NCBI RefSeq assembly: GCF_014649835.1
Contig: NZ_BMTU01000015.1
Coordinates: forward strand, 1 to 64,000
Length of the DNA: 64,000 nt
Reading direction: 5' to 3'
DNA from: Streptomyces pilosus
GTDB taxonomy: Bacteria; Actinomycetota; Actinomycetes; Streptomycetales; Streptomycetaceae
The notes under the pieces were generated by a model, which made no database searches, had not been told where the DNA came from, and saw nothing but the letters and a program-made list of their open reading frames with translations. Positions 15,774 through 24,439 of this stretch are shown here, in pieces. The position numbers and the translations under genes were made by a program. Each line of letters starts with the position of its first letter. Position 1 is the first letter of the stretch.

Positions 15774-15785
15774 GCAGCTTCCTGC
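15774..15785. promoter_or_regulatory. Shared motif TGCAGCTTCCTGC, copy 2
   Basis: This is identical to copy 1 at 14277-14288 over 13 bases, in the same orientation relative to its downstream gene, with 86 bases to the start at 15688 against 87 in the other case. Confidence 0.55.
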
Positions 15786-15833
15786 ACGCCGCCGCGCATC
15801 ATGCTGCACCGCACGGCCGGCCCGGCGGTGCGC

Positions 15834-16043
15834 TCAGTCCCGGGACGCGTACGGGACGAACGCCAGCCACGCACCCGGGGCGAAGGCGATGCGGGGACCT
15901 CCGGAGGTCTTGGAGTCACGGACGTGGACGGCGCCGGGGGTGAGGGCGAGTTCGACGCAGGACTCGCCGTCGGTGCCGCCGCTGTAGCTGCTCTTGAACC
16001 ACACCAGTCCGGATGCATCCCCGGTGGAGACCTTGCTCGTCAT
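15834..16043 (-). CDS. DUF397 domain protein
   Basis: This 69-residue protein is a whole DUF397 domain: WFKSSYSGGTDGESCVELA, VHVRDSKTSGGPRIAFAPGAWLAFV. The family is confined mainly to actinobacteria and is usually encoded beside a WhiJ/AbaA-like HTH protein and an anti-sigma-type ATPase, as here. Its start overlaps the HTH stop (ATGA, 16040-16043). It is thought to modulate the partner HTH protein; the biochemical role is not known. Confidence 0.93.
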   Translation of the reverse strand: MTSKVSTGDASGLVWFKSSYSGGTDGESCVELALTPGAVHVRDSKTSGGPRIAFAPGAWLAFVPYASRD

Positions 16044-16918
16044 GTCTCTCCCAGCAGTTCCTCGATGAAAGCCAGCGACTCCCTTGGCGGGAGGGCCTGC
16101 GCCCGGATGGACCCATACCGCAACTCAAGGATGCGGAGCTGCCTCGGGTCGGACACGGGCCGCCCGTTGAACTTACCGTCGGAGCGCCCCACCGCCGTAC
16201 CGTCCGGGAATTTCAGCAACTCGATTCTGCCGTCAAGCCCTGGATGCGGCTCGGTGTCCGTCGGCATCACCTGGAGCCGGACGCTGTGCAACCGTCCCAC
16301 TTGCAGCAGGCGTTCAAGCTGCTGCCGCCACACCGCCGTGCCCCCGACGCGTCGACGCAGCGGCGCCTCTTCCAGTACGAAGTGGATCGACGGAGCCGGG
16401 TCGCGCTCGAAGACCGACTGCCGAGCCAGACGAGCCGCCACCATGCGCTCCATGTCGTCCGGTGAGTAGGGCGGTTGCGCCGCACCGATCACGGCCCGCG
16501 CGTGCTCGGGCGTCTGCAACAGCCCGGCGATGATGTTGCACTCGTACACCCCGATCTCGACCGCCTTGCCCTCCAACTTCCCCAGTCGCCGCACCTGCTT
16601 CGGATACCGGACCTTCTTCACGTCCTCCCAGGCCGCCGAGAGGAGGCCGCCCGCGGTCAGGACCTCGTCCGCCCTGTCCAGGAACTCCTGCCGAGGGATC
16701 CGCTTGCCGCTCTCGATCTTGTAGACCATGTCCTCGCCGTACCCGACGACCCGGCCGAAGTCGGCGGCCCGCATCCCCGCCGCCTCGCGCCGCAGCTTCA
16801 GCTGCCGTCCGACGGTCGTGATGACCGCGACGCCCCACTCGTCGTCCGGGTCCACTTCCCAACCGGGCTCGTCCGCCTCTTCCCTGAGCCGACCCGCCTC
16901 CGCCTCGACCGCCGACAT
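16040..16918 (-). CDS. WhiJ-like XRE HTH regulator with DUF5753
   Basis: This 292-residue protein has an N-terminal XRE helix-turn-helix (about 30-90: VGRQLKLRREAAGMRAADFGRVVGYGEDMVYKIESGKR) and a DUF5753 ligand- or partner-binding region (about 110-285) containing YECNIIAGLLQTPEYAR-like sequence (YECNIIAGLLQTPEHARA) and SIHFVLEEAPLRRRVGG. The start at 16918 follows GAGAGGTGCGGC; a longer frame upstream lacks a ribosome binding site. With DUF397 and the divergent ATPase it forms the paralogous Streptomyces whiJ/abaA-like set linked to development and antibiotic control. Confidence 0.92.
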   Translation of the reverse strand: MSAVEAEAGRLREEADEPGWEVDPDDEWGVAVITTVGRQLKLRREAAGMRAADFGRVVGYGEDMVYKIESGKRIPRQEFLDRADEVLTAGGLLSAAWEDVKKVRYPKQVRRLGKLEGKAVEIGVYECNIIAGLLQTPEHARAVIGAAQPPYSPDDMERMVAARLARQSVFERDPAPSIHFVLEEAPLRRRVGGTAVWRQQLERLLQVGRLHSVRLQVMPTDTEPHPGLDGRIELLKFPDGTAVGRSDGKFNGRPVSDPRQLRILELRYGSIRAQALPPRESLAFIEELLGET

Positions 16919-17077
16919 GCCGCACCTCTCCCTCGGAACCGTCCGTGACGCACCCGGCGCCCTACCCGTACCAACCGTCGGCACAGCCACGACAGCACCG
17001 GACAACCACCGGACAGTGACCGTACGCACGCACTGAGTGACCTCTCACGGTACGCAGGTGCGGCCACGCTGAGTGAT

Positions 17078-17509
17078 GTGAATCAGCGAACCGCCGAACC
17101 CGCCTCTCCCACCAGGAACTTCAGCGTGCTGTTGTCCGCCACCGCTCGCAGTGCCCGCCTCGCCCGTCTCCTCACGGACGCCCACCTCCGCGACTGGGGA
17201 TACGACTCGGAGGCCGCACGCCACGTCGTGGCCGAACTGGCCACCAACGCCGTCACCCACGGCCGCGCCCCGGGCCGGGACTTCCGTCTCGCGTTCCACG
17301 TGGTGGACCACACACTCCGCATCGAGGTCACCGACACCCGGAGCGACCGACTCCCCCGGCCGCGCCCGGCTCCCCCCGACGCCGAGTCGGGCCGCGGCTT
17401 GTGGCTCGTCGACGCGCTCGCCGACCGCTGGGGCGTGTCCGAGGACCGCTGCCCGCGCAAGACCGTCTGGGCCGAACTGCGCCTCACGGCACCGGCAGAA
17501 GGAACCTGA
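17078..17509 (+). CDS. Anti-sigma-type histidine-kinase-like ATPase
   Basis: This 143-residue protein is a lone HATPase_c domain (GHKL) with N-box VAELATNAVTHG, a G1-like region IEVTDTRSDRLPR and G2 box SGRGLWLVDALADRWGV. Such RsbW/SpoIIAB-like proteins bind sigma factors or partner regulators in actinobacteria. The GTG at 17078 is used; the ribosome binding site is weak (GAGTGAT), so translation may be modest. It is divergent from the WhiJ-like regulator. Confidence 0.88.
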   Translation: MNQRTAEPASPTRNFSVLLSATARSARLARLLTDAHLRDWGYDSEAARHVVAELATNAVTHGRAPGRDFRLAFHVVDHTLRIEVTDTRSDRLPRPRPAPPDAESGRGLWLVDALADRWGVSEDRCPRKTVWAELRLTAPAEGT

Positions 17510-17687
17510 TGTCCGCGCCCGGGTACGCCAGTCGTCCCGGACGACCGCCCTGGAGCGGCGTGGTCTCGACGAGTCGGACGACGTTCGTGGCCGTATCCCG
17601 GAATGCGCCGACCCCGACGCCTTCCGGGAGTGGCTCGCCCGCGCCGTCACCGCCTCGCGGGCCGGGGAGGTCTTCGCGGCAGGGTGA
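17508..17687 (+). pseudogene. Possible remnant of a small coding sequence
   Basis: After the ATPase stop, a frame ending at 17687 reads DVRARVRQSSRTTALERR and continues to EVFAAG with high third-position GC, like real genes here. No ATG, GTG or TTG start exists in that frame after the ATPase. It may be a broken 3' part of a small gene or an artefact of composition. Confidence 0.25.
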
Positions 17688-17805
17688 CCCGAGGGACGCC
17701 CCCGCGCCCCCGCAGGGCCGGGGGCGCGGGGGCGTCGGCGACGAGGGGTGCGGCGACGCCCCGGGGCGTCACGCGTCCGAGCCGTGCCGCCCCACGGCGC
17801 ACCCG

Positions 17806-18732
17806 CTAGCTGTGCCCCAGCTCCGCCGACGACTCGTCCTCCGTCGCCGGGACCGAGCCGGAGTCCGGGGAGGGGCGGAGGGGGAAGGGGTCGACGCGGG
17901 TCTCGTCGATGACCGGCGGGGGCGGCTGCGGGGGCTTCGGCATGACCGCGGCCTCCGAGTGGCCGCCGCAGCCGTAGGCGAGGGAGACGACATGGCCGTC
18001 GGCCGGGGAGAACTCGTTGGCGCACACGCCGAAGGCCTGGCCCAGGGAGCCGCCGATGCGGGCGAGGAAGCCGCACGACATGCAGGACGCCGGGGCCGCC
18101 TGCGCCATGGGGGTCTTCGCGCCGAACGACTCCTCCCAGCGGTCGGCGGCGGAGTGCAGTCCGTAGCGGGACAGGACGCGGGCGCGGCGCAGCCCCAGTT
18201 CCTCAGCGATCGCGGCGATCGTGCCGCGGGCCGGCACGACGGGCTGGGCGGCGGGAGCGCCCGCCGTGACCTCGGCGTCCTCGGCCTCGACCAGGTCGGC
18301 CATCTCCTCGGACACCACCGAGTTCGGCGGCGGCTCCTCCTCGCCGGAGTACCCCGGCTCCAGGCGGAGGTCCTCGGCGTCGGTGGGGAGGAGGTCGCCG
18401 GGCCCCATGTCACCGGGGCGCAGCCGCTCGCTCCACGGCACCCACTCCGGCGCCAGGAGCGCGTCCGGGCCGGGCAGCAGCACCGCCTCGTCGACCGTGA
18501 CGATCTTGGCGCGGGAGGCGCGGGCGACCGTCACGGCCCAGCGCCAGCCGCGGTAGCCGGGCTCACCGCACCCGAAGTAGTGCGTGACGACACGGTCGCC
18601 CTCGGAGATGAGCCCCTCGTGCGCGCCCACGATCCCGGGCGCGGCCACCTCCTCGGCTGCGGCGCGTGCGAGGTCGACGGCCTCGGCGCACAGACGGTCG
18701 GGGGTGCGGCTTCGCGTTGTCGCTGCGCTCAC
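17806..18732 (-). CDS. DUF3027 domain protein
   Basis: This 308-residue protein matches the actinobacterial DUF3027 family: TPDRLCAEAVDLARAAAEEVAAPGIVGAH, then HYFGCGEPGYRGWRWAVTVARASRAK, and a C-terminal Cys cluster SCMSCGFLARIGGSLGQAFGVCANEFSPADG that could bind zinc. An acidic, low-complexity linker lies between the two halves. The GTG at 18732 (protein MSAATTRSRT) is chosen from family starts; AGGAGAG lies upstream. Function unknown. It is divergent from the MFS gene. Confidence 0.88.
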   Translation of the reverse strand: MSAATTRSRTPDRLCAEAVDLARAAAEEVAAPGIVGAHEGLISEGDRVVTHYFGCGEPGYRGWRWAVTVARASRAKIVTVDEAVLLPGPDALLAPEWVPWSERLRPGDMGPGDLLPTDAEDLRLEPGYSGEEEPPPNSVVSEEMADLVEAEDAEVTAGAPAAQPVVPARGTIAAIAEELGLRRARVLSRYGLHSAADRWEESFGAKTPMAQAAPASCMSCGFLARIGGSLGQAFGVCANEFSPADGHVVSLAYGCGGHSEAAVMPKPPQPPPPVIDETRVDPFPLRPSPDSGSVPATEDESSAELGHS

Positions 18733-19119
18733 AGGTATCGCTTCTCTCCTACGCCGTCTCACGAGTGCGCCACTCCCAGCGCGGGGGGCGGACGGAGCGG
18801 ACAGTGGGACCGCGTCGACGTCCGCGCCGCAACGTGCTCGGGCGCGCCTCCATCCATTCTGCGGGATGGCTGAGATACGCACGCTACCTGTTCGCGTGCG
18901 CTGGGCCTACACCGACGGTTGTTCCGGTGTCCCGCGCGCCGGTTTCCGGAGGGCGGACCACCGCTTCCGGCAGCGTCTTTCCGGCGGCGACCCGCTGTCG
19001 TCGCGCTCATGCCAGTCGGGACGTCCGCGGACCCCCGGGTTCCGCCGTACAGCCGCACCCCGGGAGCCGCGGTGGCGGATACGGCACTATGCACCGGCAT
19101 CTCGGGGCACTATGACGAC
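18733..19119. other. 387-base divergent intergenic region
   Basis: This region between the DUF3027 and MFS genes should hold both promoters. I found no convincing coding frame, repeat or operator. The MFS start inside or at the end of it is uncertain. Confidence 0.5.
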
Positions 19120-20553
19120 GTGGCTACCGCGAGGACACCCCAGGGCGCCACCGGGACCGGTGGGGCCGATGAGGCCAAGGGAAGCGGCCGACGCCTCGGC
19201 ACGGGCGGGGCGGGCGGCCGCCTTCGCGCGTGCGGACGCGTGCTGCGTCTGCCCGTGACCGGGACCGCCCGCGGGATCCGCCGGGCCACCCACGCGCACG
19301 GCGCCGGGGAGTCCGGACTCGGCAAACTCATCGAACTGCACGGCGTGAACGGCGCCGGCGACGTCATGATCACGGTCGCGCTGGCGTCCACCGTCTTCTT
19401 CTCCGTGCCGACGGACGAGGCCCGCGGGCGTGTCGCCCTCTACCTCGCCATCACCATGGCACCCTTCACACTCCTCGCCCCGGTGATCGGCCCGCTCCTG
19501 GACCGGCTGCCGCACGGCCGCCGCGCCGCCATGGCCGGCGCGATGCTCGCCCGGGCGCTGCTGGCGCTCGTCCTGTCCGGCGCGGTGATCACCGGCGGGA
19601 TCGAGCTGTACCCGGCCGCGCTGGGCGTGCTGGTCGCCTCCAAGGCGTACGGCGTGGTCAGAAGCGCCGTCGTGCCGCGGCTGCTGCCACCCGCCTTCTC
19701 CCTGGTGAAGGCGAACTCACGGGTCACCCTCGGCGGACTGCTGGCCACCGGGATCGCCGCGCCGATCGGCGCGGGCCTCCACCAGATCGGGCCGCGCTGG
19801 CCGCTGTACGGGGCGTTCGCGCTGTTCGTGACGGGCATGTTCCTGTCGTTCCGGCTGCCGCACAAGGTGGACTCCGGCAAGGGCGAGGCGGTGGCGCTGC
19901 TCGCCGCCGACGAGCAGCACCTGCACGGCCCGCACCGCAAGACGGACAAGCGCCCGGGGCTGCGCACGGTCGGCCCGGCCGTGACCCACGCACTGGCCGC
20001 CAACGCCTCCATCCGCTGCCTCACCGGCTTCCTGATCTTCTTCCTGGCGTTCCTGCTGCGCGAGCACCCGATGTCCGGCCAGAGCGCCGCGGTGTCGCTC
20101 GGCATAGTGGGCGTGGCGGCCGGGGCGGGCAACGCGCTCGGCACCGCGGTCGGGGCGGGCCTCAGGTCGCGCGCCCCGGAGATCATCATCGTGACGGTGG
20201 TGGCGTGCGTGGTGAGCGCGGCCATCGTGGCGGCGGCGTTCTTCGGCGCGGTCCTGGTGGCGTGTCTCGCGGCGATCGCCGGGTTCGCGCAGGCGCTGGC
20301 CAAGCTGTCGCTGGACGCGCTGATCCAGCGCGACGTGCCCGAACTCGTCCGGACGTCGGCGTTCGCCCGGTCGGAGACGCTGCTGCAGATGTCGTGGGTG
20401 CTGGGCGGCGCGATCGGCATCGCCATGCCGCTGATCGGGCCACTGGGGCTGGCGGTGGGCGCGGCGATCGTCGCGACGGGCTGGCTGACCACGGTCCGCG
20501 GGCTGATCCGCTCGGCCCGCCAGGGGCACGCCGGACGCTCGCGAGTGGCGTAA
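19120..20553 (+). CDS. MFS transporter
   Basis: This protein of about 477 residues has about twelve hydrophobic helices. The N-terminal lobe contains GDVMITVALASTVFFSVP and LLDRLPHGRRAAMAGAMLARALLAL, where DRLPHGRR is a motif-A-like loop. A charged cytoplasmic loop (ADEQHLHGPHRKTDKRPG) joins the halves. It lacks a recognisable substrate signature. The start is uncertain: I use the GTG at 19120; the conserved part begins about 45 residues later at TARGIRRATHAHGAGESGLGK. A DUF2771 lipoprotein gene follows in the same direction, as often in Streptomyces. Confidence 0.85.
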   Translation: MATARTPQGATGTGGADEAKGSGRRLGTGGAGGRLRACGRVLRLPVTGTARGIRRATHAHGAGESGLGKLIELHGVNGAGDVMITVALASTVFFSVPTDEARGRVALYLAITMAPFTLLAPVIGPLLDRLPHGRRAAMAGAMLARALLALVLSGAVITGGIELYPAALGVLVASKAYGVVRSAVVPRLLPPAFSLVKANSRVTLGGLLATGIAAPIGAGLHQIGPRWPLYGAFALFVTGMFLSFRLPHKVDSGKGEAVALLAADEQHLHGPHRKTDKRPGLRTVGPAVTHALAANASIRCLTGFLIFFLAFLLREHPMSGQSAAVSLGIVGVAAGAGNALGTAVGAGLRSRAPEIIIVTVVACVVSAAIVAAAFFGAVLVACLAAIAGFAQALAKLSLDALIQRDVPELVRTSAFARSETLLQMSWVLGGAIGIAMPLIGPLGLAVGAAIVATGWLTTVRGLIRSARQGHAGRSRVA

Positions 20554-20615
20554 CGCTCCGGCCACGCCGTACCCCACGTGGGGAGCGGAGCCGACCCGCC
20601 CGATAGCCTTCCGCC

Positions 20616-21089
20616 ATGACCACGCTGCAATCCGCTGTGCGACGCCGCCGCGCCGTCGCCGCCGCCGGCGCCGTATCCGCCGGACTGCTCGTCCTGGCCG
20701 CCTGTGACAAGCCGACGCCGATGGCCACCATCACGGTGGGCAGCGACTCGGTGAGTTCCGAGGCGACCTGCGGCGGCGAGGACGAGGCCATCAAGGCCGC
20801 CGACCTCAACAAGTGCCTCCAGGACAAGGGCATCGACGAGATCACCGTCGACCCCGACGAGACGGTCCGCTTCGGTGTCGACCCGGAGGTCGCCGACAAG
20901 GGCTGGACCATCCTGATGAACGGTCAGCCGCTCACCGACTCCAGCACCAAGACCTACCGCACCATCCCGGGCAGCGTGTTCTTCAACGCCCAGTACGGCG
21001 CCCAGGGCGACTCGACCCTCGTGTCGGTCAAGGAGGGCGAGAAGGACACCACGGCCCTGTGGTCCTTCCGTCTGAAGAAGGACGCCTGA
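20616..21089 (+). CDS. DUF2771 family lipoprotein
   Basis: This 157-residue protein has an N-terminal signal (RRRRAVAAAGAVSAGLLVL) with lipobox LAAC at Cys30, so it is anchored to the outer face of the membrane. The mature part fits DUF2771: ATITVGSDSVSSEATC, ITVDPDETVRFGVDPEVADKGW, TYRTIPG. It lies 62 bases after the MFS gene and its stop overlaps the mqnB start. Function is unknown. Confidence 0.9.
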   Translation: MTTLQSAVRRRRAVAAAGAVSAGLLVLAACDKPTPMATITVGSDSVSSEATCGGEDEAIKAADLNKCLQDKGIDEITVDPDETVRFGVDPEVADKGWTILMNGQPLTDSSTKTYRTIPGSVFFNAQYGAQGDSTLVSVKEGEKDTTALWSFRLKKDA

Positions 21090-21811
21090 TCACGTCGTCC
21101 GCACGCGTTCTCGTGGCCACCGCGGTCCCCGTCGAGCGGGACGCGGTGGCCCGGGCGTTCCCGGGGCCGGTGGAGGAGCTCGCGCTGCCCGGCGCGACGG
21201 TGCGCCGGGTCACCGGCGGGGCCGACCTCCTCGCCGCCGGTGTGGGCCCGGCCCTCGCCGCCGCGTCCACGGCCGGCGCGCTGACCGCCGCCGCCCTCGA
21301 CGGCCGGCCCTACCGCCTGGTCGTCTCCGCCGGGATCGGCGGCGGCTTCCTCCCGCACGCGCCCCTCGGCTCGCTCGTCGTCGCCGACGAGATCACCGCG
21401 GCCGACCTGGGCGCCGAGTCGCCCGACGGTTTCCTGCCGGTCACCGACCTCGGCTTCGGCACCGTCACCCACCGTCCGCCCGCCGCCCTGGTCCGGGAGG
21501 CGGCCGCCGCGGCCGGCGCGCTCACCGGGGCCGTGCTCACCGTGTCGACCGTGACCGGGACCGCCGCCCGCGCGGACGCCCTCCGGGCGCGGCACCCGCG
21601 GGCCCTCGCCGAGGCGATGGAGGGCTTCGGCGTGGCCGAGGCCGCCGCCGCGCACGGCGTGCCCGTGCTGGAGGTGCGGGCGGTGTCGAACCCCGTCGGT
21701 CCGCGCGACCGCGCCGCCTGGCGCATCGGCGACGCCCTGACCGCCCTCGCCGAGGGCTTCGGGAAGCTCGCGCCCGTCCTGGAGAGTTGGATGCAGCATG
21801 ACCACCAGTGA
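21086..21811 (+). CDS. mqnB: Futalosine hydrolase MqnB
   Basis: This protein of about 241 residues has the nucleoside phosphorylase fold: RVLVATAVPVERDAV at the start, LVVSAGIGGGF in the middle, and AMEGFGVAEAAAAHGVPVLEVRAVSN as the nucleoside-binding Glu motif. MqnB splits futalosine to dehypoxanthine futalosine in the futalosine route to menaquinone. mqnD overlaps its end by 14 bases, which supports the call. The start is uncertain: a CTG at 21086 overlaps the previous TGA and has AGGA just upstream; GTG codons at 21059 and 21113 are alternatives. Confidence 0.88.
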   Translation: MITSSARVLVATAVPVERDAVARAFPGPVEELALPGATVRRVTGGADLLAAGVGPALAAASTAGALTAAALDGRPYRLVVSAGIGGGFLPHAPLGSLVVADEITAADLGAESPDGFLPVTDLGFGTVTHRPPAALVREAAAAAGALTGAVLTVSTVTGTAARADALRARHPRALAEAMEGFGVAEAAAAHGVPVLEVRAVSNPVGPRDRAAWRIGDALTALAEGFGKLAPVLESWMQHDHQ

Positions 21812-22667
21812 GCACACCGGCGAGCCGCAGCGGCTGCGGATCGCCTACTCGCCCTGCCCGAACGACACCTTCGTCTTCGACGCCCTCGCCCACGGCCGGG
21901 TGCCGGACGCGCCCGCCCTCGACGTCACCTTCGCCGACATCGACCTCACCAACGGCATGGCCGAACGCGGCGAGCTGGACGTGCTGAAGGTGTCGTACGC
22001 GGTGCTGCCCTACGTCCTCGACACGTACGCGCTGCTGCCGTGCGGGGGCGCGCTGGGGCGGGGCTGCGGGCCGCTGGTGCTCACCCGGGAGGCGGGCGCG
22101 GACCTCACCGGGCGCACGGTCGCCGTGCCGAGCGAGAGGTCGACGGCCTACCTGCTGTTCCGGCTGTGGGCGGCGGACGTCGTGCCCGGCGGGGTCGGGC
22201 GGATCGTGGTGATGCCGTTCCACGAGATCATGCCCGCCGTGCGGGACGGGAAGGTCGACGCGGGCCTCGTCATCCACGAGGCGCGCTTCACCTACCAGCA
22301 CTACGGGCTGCACAAGCTCGCCGACATGGGCGAGCACTGGGAGCGGACCACGGGCCTGCCCATCCCGCTGGGCGCGATCATCGCCCGGCGGTCCCTGGGC
22401 GAGGAGACGCTGACCCGGCTCGCCGCCGCGATCCGCACCTCCGTACGGGCCGCCTGGGACGACCCCGGGGCATCGCGCCCGTACGTCATGGAACACGCGC
22501 AGGAGATGGACCCGGCCGTCGCCGACCAGCACATCGGGCTGTACGTCAACGAGTTCACGGCCGACCTCGGCGAGGACGGCTACGCGGCCGTCCGCGGACT
22601 GCTCACCCGCGCGGCGGCCGAGGGGCTGGTGCCGCCCCTCGGCCCGGACGCGCTGCGGTTCCCGTAG
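21798..22667 (+). CDS. mqnD: 1,4-dihydroxy-6-naphthoate synthase MqnD
   Basis: This 289-residue protein has the MqnA/MqnD periplasmic-binding-like fold with the signature IAYSPCPNDTFVFDALAHG and the later MPFHEIMPAVRDGKVDAGLVIHEARFTY. The His in VIHEARFTYQ is characteristic of MqnD, which makes 1,4-dihydroxy-6-naphthoate from cyclic dehypoxanthine futalosine. It overlaps mqnB, giving a coupled menaquinone pair. Confidence 0.93.
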   Translation: MTTSEHTGEPQRLRIAYSPCPNDTFVFDALAHGRVPDAPALDVTFADIDLTNGMAERGELDVLKVSYAVLPYVLDTYALLPCGGALGRGCGPLVLTREAGADLTGRTVAVPSERSTAYLLFRLWAADVVPGGVGRIVVMPFHEIMPAVRDGKVDAGLVIHEARFTYQHYGLHKLADMGEHWERTTGLPIPLGAIIARRSLGEETLTRLAAAIRTSVRAAWDDPGASRPYVMEHAQEMDPAVADQHIGLYVNEFTADLGEDGYAAVRGLLTRAAAEGLVPPLGPDALRFP

Positions 22668-22699
22668 GGCGGGGGCCCGTCCCGGCCGCCGGACAGGCC

Positions 22700-23083
22700 C
22701 TAGACGTCGAGCTGGTCGGCGACCGCGCGGAGCAGGCCGGCGATCTTCTTGCCGGCCGCGCGCTCGGGGTAGCGGCCCCGCTCCAGCGACGGCGTGATGT
22801 TCTCCAGCAGGGTCGTGAGGTCCTGGACGATGGAGGCCAGCTCGTCCGGCTTCTTGCGCTGGGCCGCCGCGACCGACGGGGTCGGGTCGAGGATGGTCAG
22901 GGAAAGGGCCTGGTCGCCGCGCTGTCCGGCGACCACTCCGAACTCCACGCGCTGGCCCGGCTTCAGGGCCTCGACTCCGGCGGGGAGGACCGAGGAATGC
23001 ACGAAGACGTCGCCGCCGTCGTCACGGGAGAGAAAGCCGAAGCCCTTCTCACTGTTGAACCACTTGACCTTGCCGGTGGGCAC
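22700..23083 (-). CDS. Cold-shock domain protein with C-terminal extension
   Basis: This 127-residue protein starts with a cold-shock domain (about 1-66) with RNP-1 KGFGFLS and RNP-2 DVFVHSS. A further 60 residues form an alpha-helical tail (ELASIVQDLTTLLENITPSLERGRYPERAAGKKIAGLLRAVADQLDV), so it is longer than the 67-residue CspA-type protein at 50.9 kb. It binds single-stranded RNA or DNA. It converges with mqnD (32-base gap). Confidence 0.93.
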   Translation of the reverse strand: MPTGKVKWFNSEKGFGFLSRDDGGDVFVHSSVLPAGVEALKPGQRVEFGVVAGQRGDQALSLTILDPTPSVAAAQRKKPDELASIVQDLTTLLENITPSLERGRYPERAAGKKIAGLLRAVADQLDV

Positions 23084-23247
23084 GTCTGTCCTCGTCCTCG
23101 TACTCGTCGGGAAAACTGCTTCGGAAAACGGCTCTTGATAGCACTCGGGCGGGCCCGATGACCCGCCGGTACCAAGGCTAATGGTCTTCAGGCCGGTGAC
23201 AAGACGTCACCCGGTCGTTCCTCACGCGCAGGAACTACCCTGGTCGG

Positions 23248-23544
23248 GTGCGTGACAAAACCCAAGCGAATTCCGCGGCGCCCGGCGACGGACTGGTTCG
23301 TGCCGGCGCCCTTGTGTTCATCGTCGGTGCCGTGGCCACTTTGGTCACGGTGGCCCCGCTGTTCCTCGGAACGACGCCCTTTCCGACCTACATGTTCGTC
23401 CTGAGCATGCTGATGGGCGTCGGATTCCTGATGGCCGGGGCGGGCGTGCTGCGCTCGGCCGCGGCGGGACGGCGGACGGCGCGGACCGGTCAGGGGGCGG
23501 ATCAGCAGACCGGTCGGCTGTCCGAGGGGCAGCCGGTGCGGTAG
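23248..23544 (+). CDS. Small two-TM membrane protein
   Basis: This 98-residue protein has two transmembrane helices (AGALVFIVGAVATLVTVAPLFL and FVLSMLMGVGFLMAGAGVL) and a Gln/Arg-rich cytoplasmic tail. It begins with GTG (MRDKTQANSAAPGDG). I recognise it only as a conserved type of Streptomyces integral membrane protein. Its 3' end overlaps the convergent HAD gene by 43 bases. Confidence 0.75.
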   Translation: MRDKTQANSAAPGDGLVRAGALVFIVGAVATLVTVAPLFLGTTPFPTYMFVLSMLMGVGFLMAGAGVLRSAAAGRRTARTGQGADQQTGRLSEGQPVR

Positions 23545-24155
23545 TCCGAAAACCATCGCGGGAATTCCGTCAGCGCGGTGAGCACCACGTCGGCGCCGGC
23601 CGCCCGCAGCTCGGCGGCGTCGCACGGGCCGCTGGCCACCGCGACGGACAGCGCGCCGGCGGTCCGCGCGCCGCGCACGTCGCCCACGTGGTCACCGACG
23701 TAGACGGCGGCCTCGTGCGCGCGCAGCGCCGACGCCTTCTGCTCGGCCCACAGCCCGCCGATCACGGTGTCCGGCTCGATGCCGAGGTGGGCGAGGTGCA
23801 GCTTGGCGTTGGGTGCGTACTTCGCCGTCACGACGATCGCCCGCCCGCCCGCCTCCCGGACGGCGGCTATCGCCTCCCGGGCGCCGGGCAGGGCGGGGGT
23901 GGGCGTGATGGCGTACTCCGGGTACATCTCCCGGTACAGGTCGGCGACCTCGTCGACCCGCTCGGCGGGGAACCAGTTGATCAGCTCGTCGCCCAGCGGC
24001 GGCCCGAGCCGGCTGACCGCGAGCTCGGCGTCGATGTACGTACCCGTCCGCTCGGCCAGGGCCAGGTAGCAGGCGCGGATACCGGGACGGGAGTCGATCA
24101 GCGTCATGTCGAGGTCGAAACCGACGGTGGGCGGGAGCGGGGTCGTGGAGGCCAT
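23502..24155 (-). CDS. HAD superfamily phosphatase
   Basis: This 217-residue protein has motif I VGFDLDMTLIDS (nucleophile and acid Asp), motif II VVTAKYAPN (the usual T/S preceding a Lys region) and motif IV YVGDHVGDVRGA, with an alpha-helical cap between motifs I and II. It resembles phosphoglycolate-phosphatase-like enzymes; the substrate is not evident. An ATG three codons earlier (24164) is an alternative start. The 5' side faces the gene-free repeat region. Confidence 0.88.
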   Translation of the reverse strand: MASTTPLPPTVGFDLDMTLIDSRPGIRACYLALAERTGTYIDAELAVSRLGPPLGDELINWFPAERVDEVADLYREMYPEYAITPTPALPGAREAIAAVREAGGRAIVVTAKYAPNAKLHLAHLGIEPDTVIGGLWAEQKASALRAHEAAVYVGDHVGDVRGARTAGALSVAVASGPCDAAELRAAGADVVLTALTEFPRWFSDYRTGCPSDSRPVC

Positions 24156-24335
24156 GCCGGCCATTGTGCCCGCGCGCCACTTGCCACCCCACGGCCCCCG
24201 TGCCCCGGAACAGCCGGGGGCGGCCGGCCACCCAGCCGTGGACGGTCGGGGGCGCGACGGCACCGCCCGGCGGCGTGGTCACGGCGGGCGTCCGTGCACT
24301 GGATCGCCCCCGCCGCCCCTTCCCGTCCCGTCCCC

Positions 24336-24385
24336 GGGGCTCCGCCCCCGGACCCCGCTCCTCAAACGCCGGAGGGGCTGATGGT
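24336..24385. repeat. Dispersed Streptomyces intergenic element
   Basis: GGGGCTCCGCCCCCGGACCC followed by CGCTCCTCAAACGCCGGAG and GGGCTG matches, from memory, a sequence found many times between genes in Streptomyces genomes. It contains a GGGGC/GCCCC dyad and a CCGGCG-like second arm. It lies downstream of the 24609-25622 gene. Confidence 0.55.
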
Positions 24386-24439
24386 GCGCCGGCGCCGGGA
24401 GGCCCGAGTGGGCTGGACTCGTGTTGTCGCGCCGAAAGA

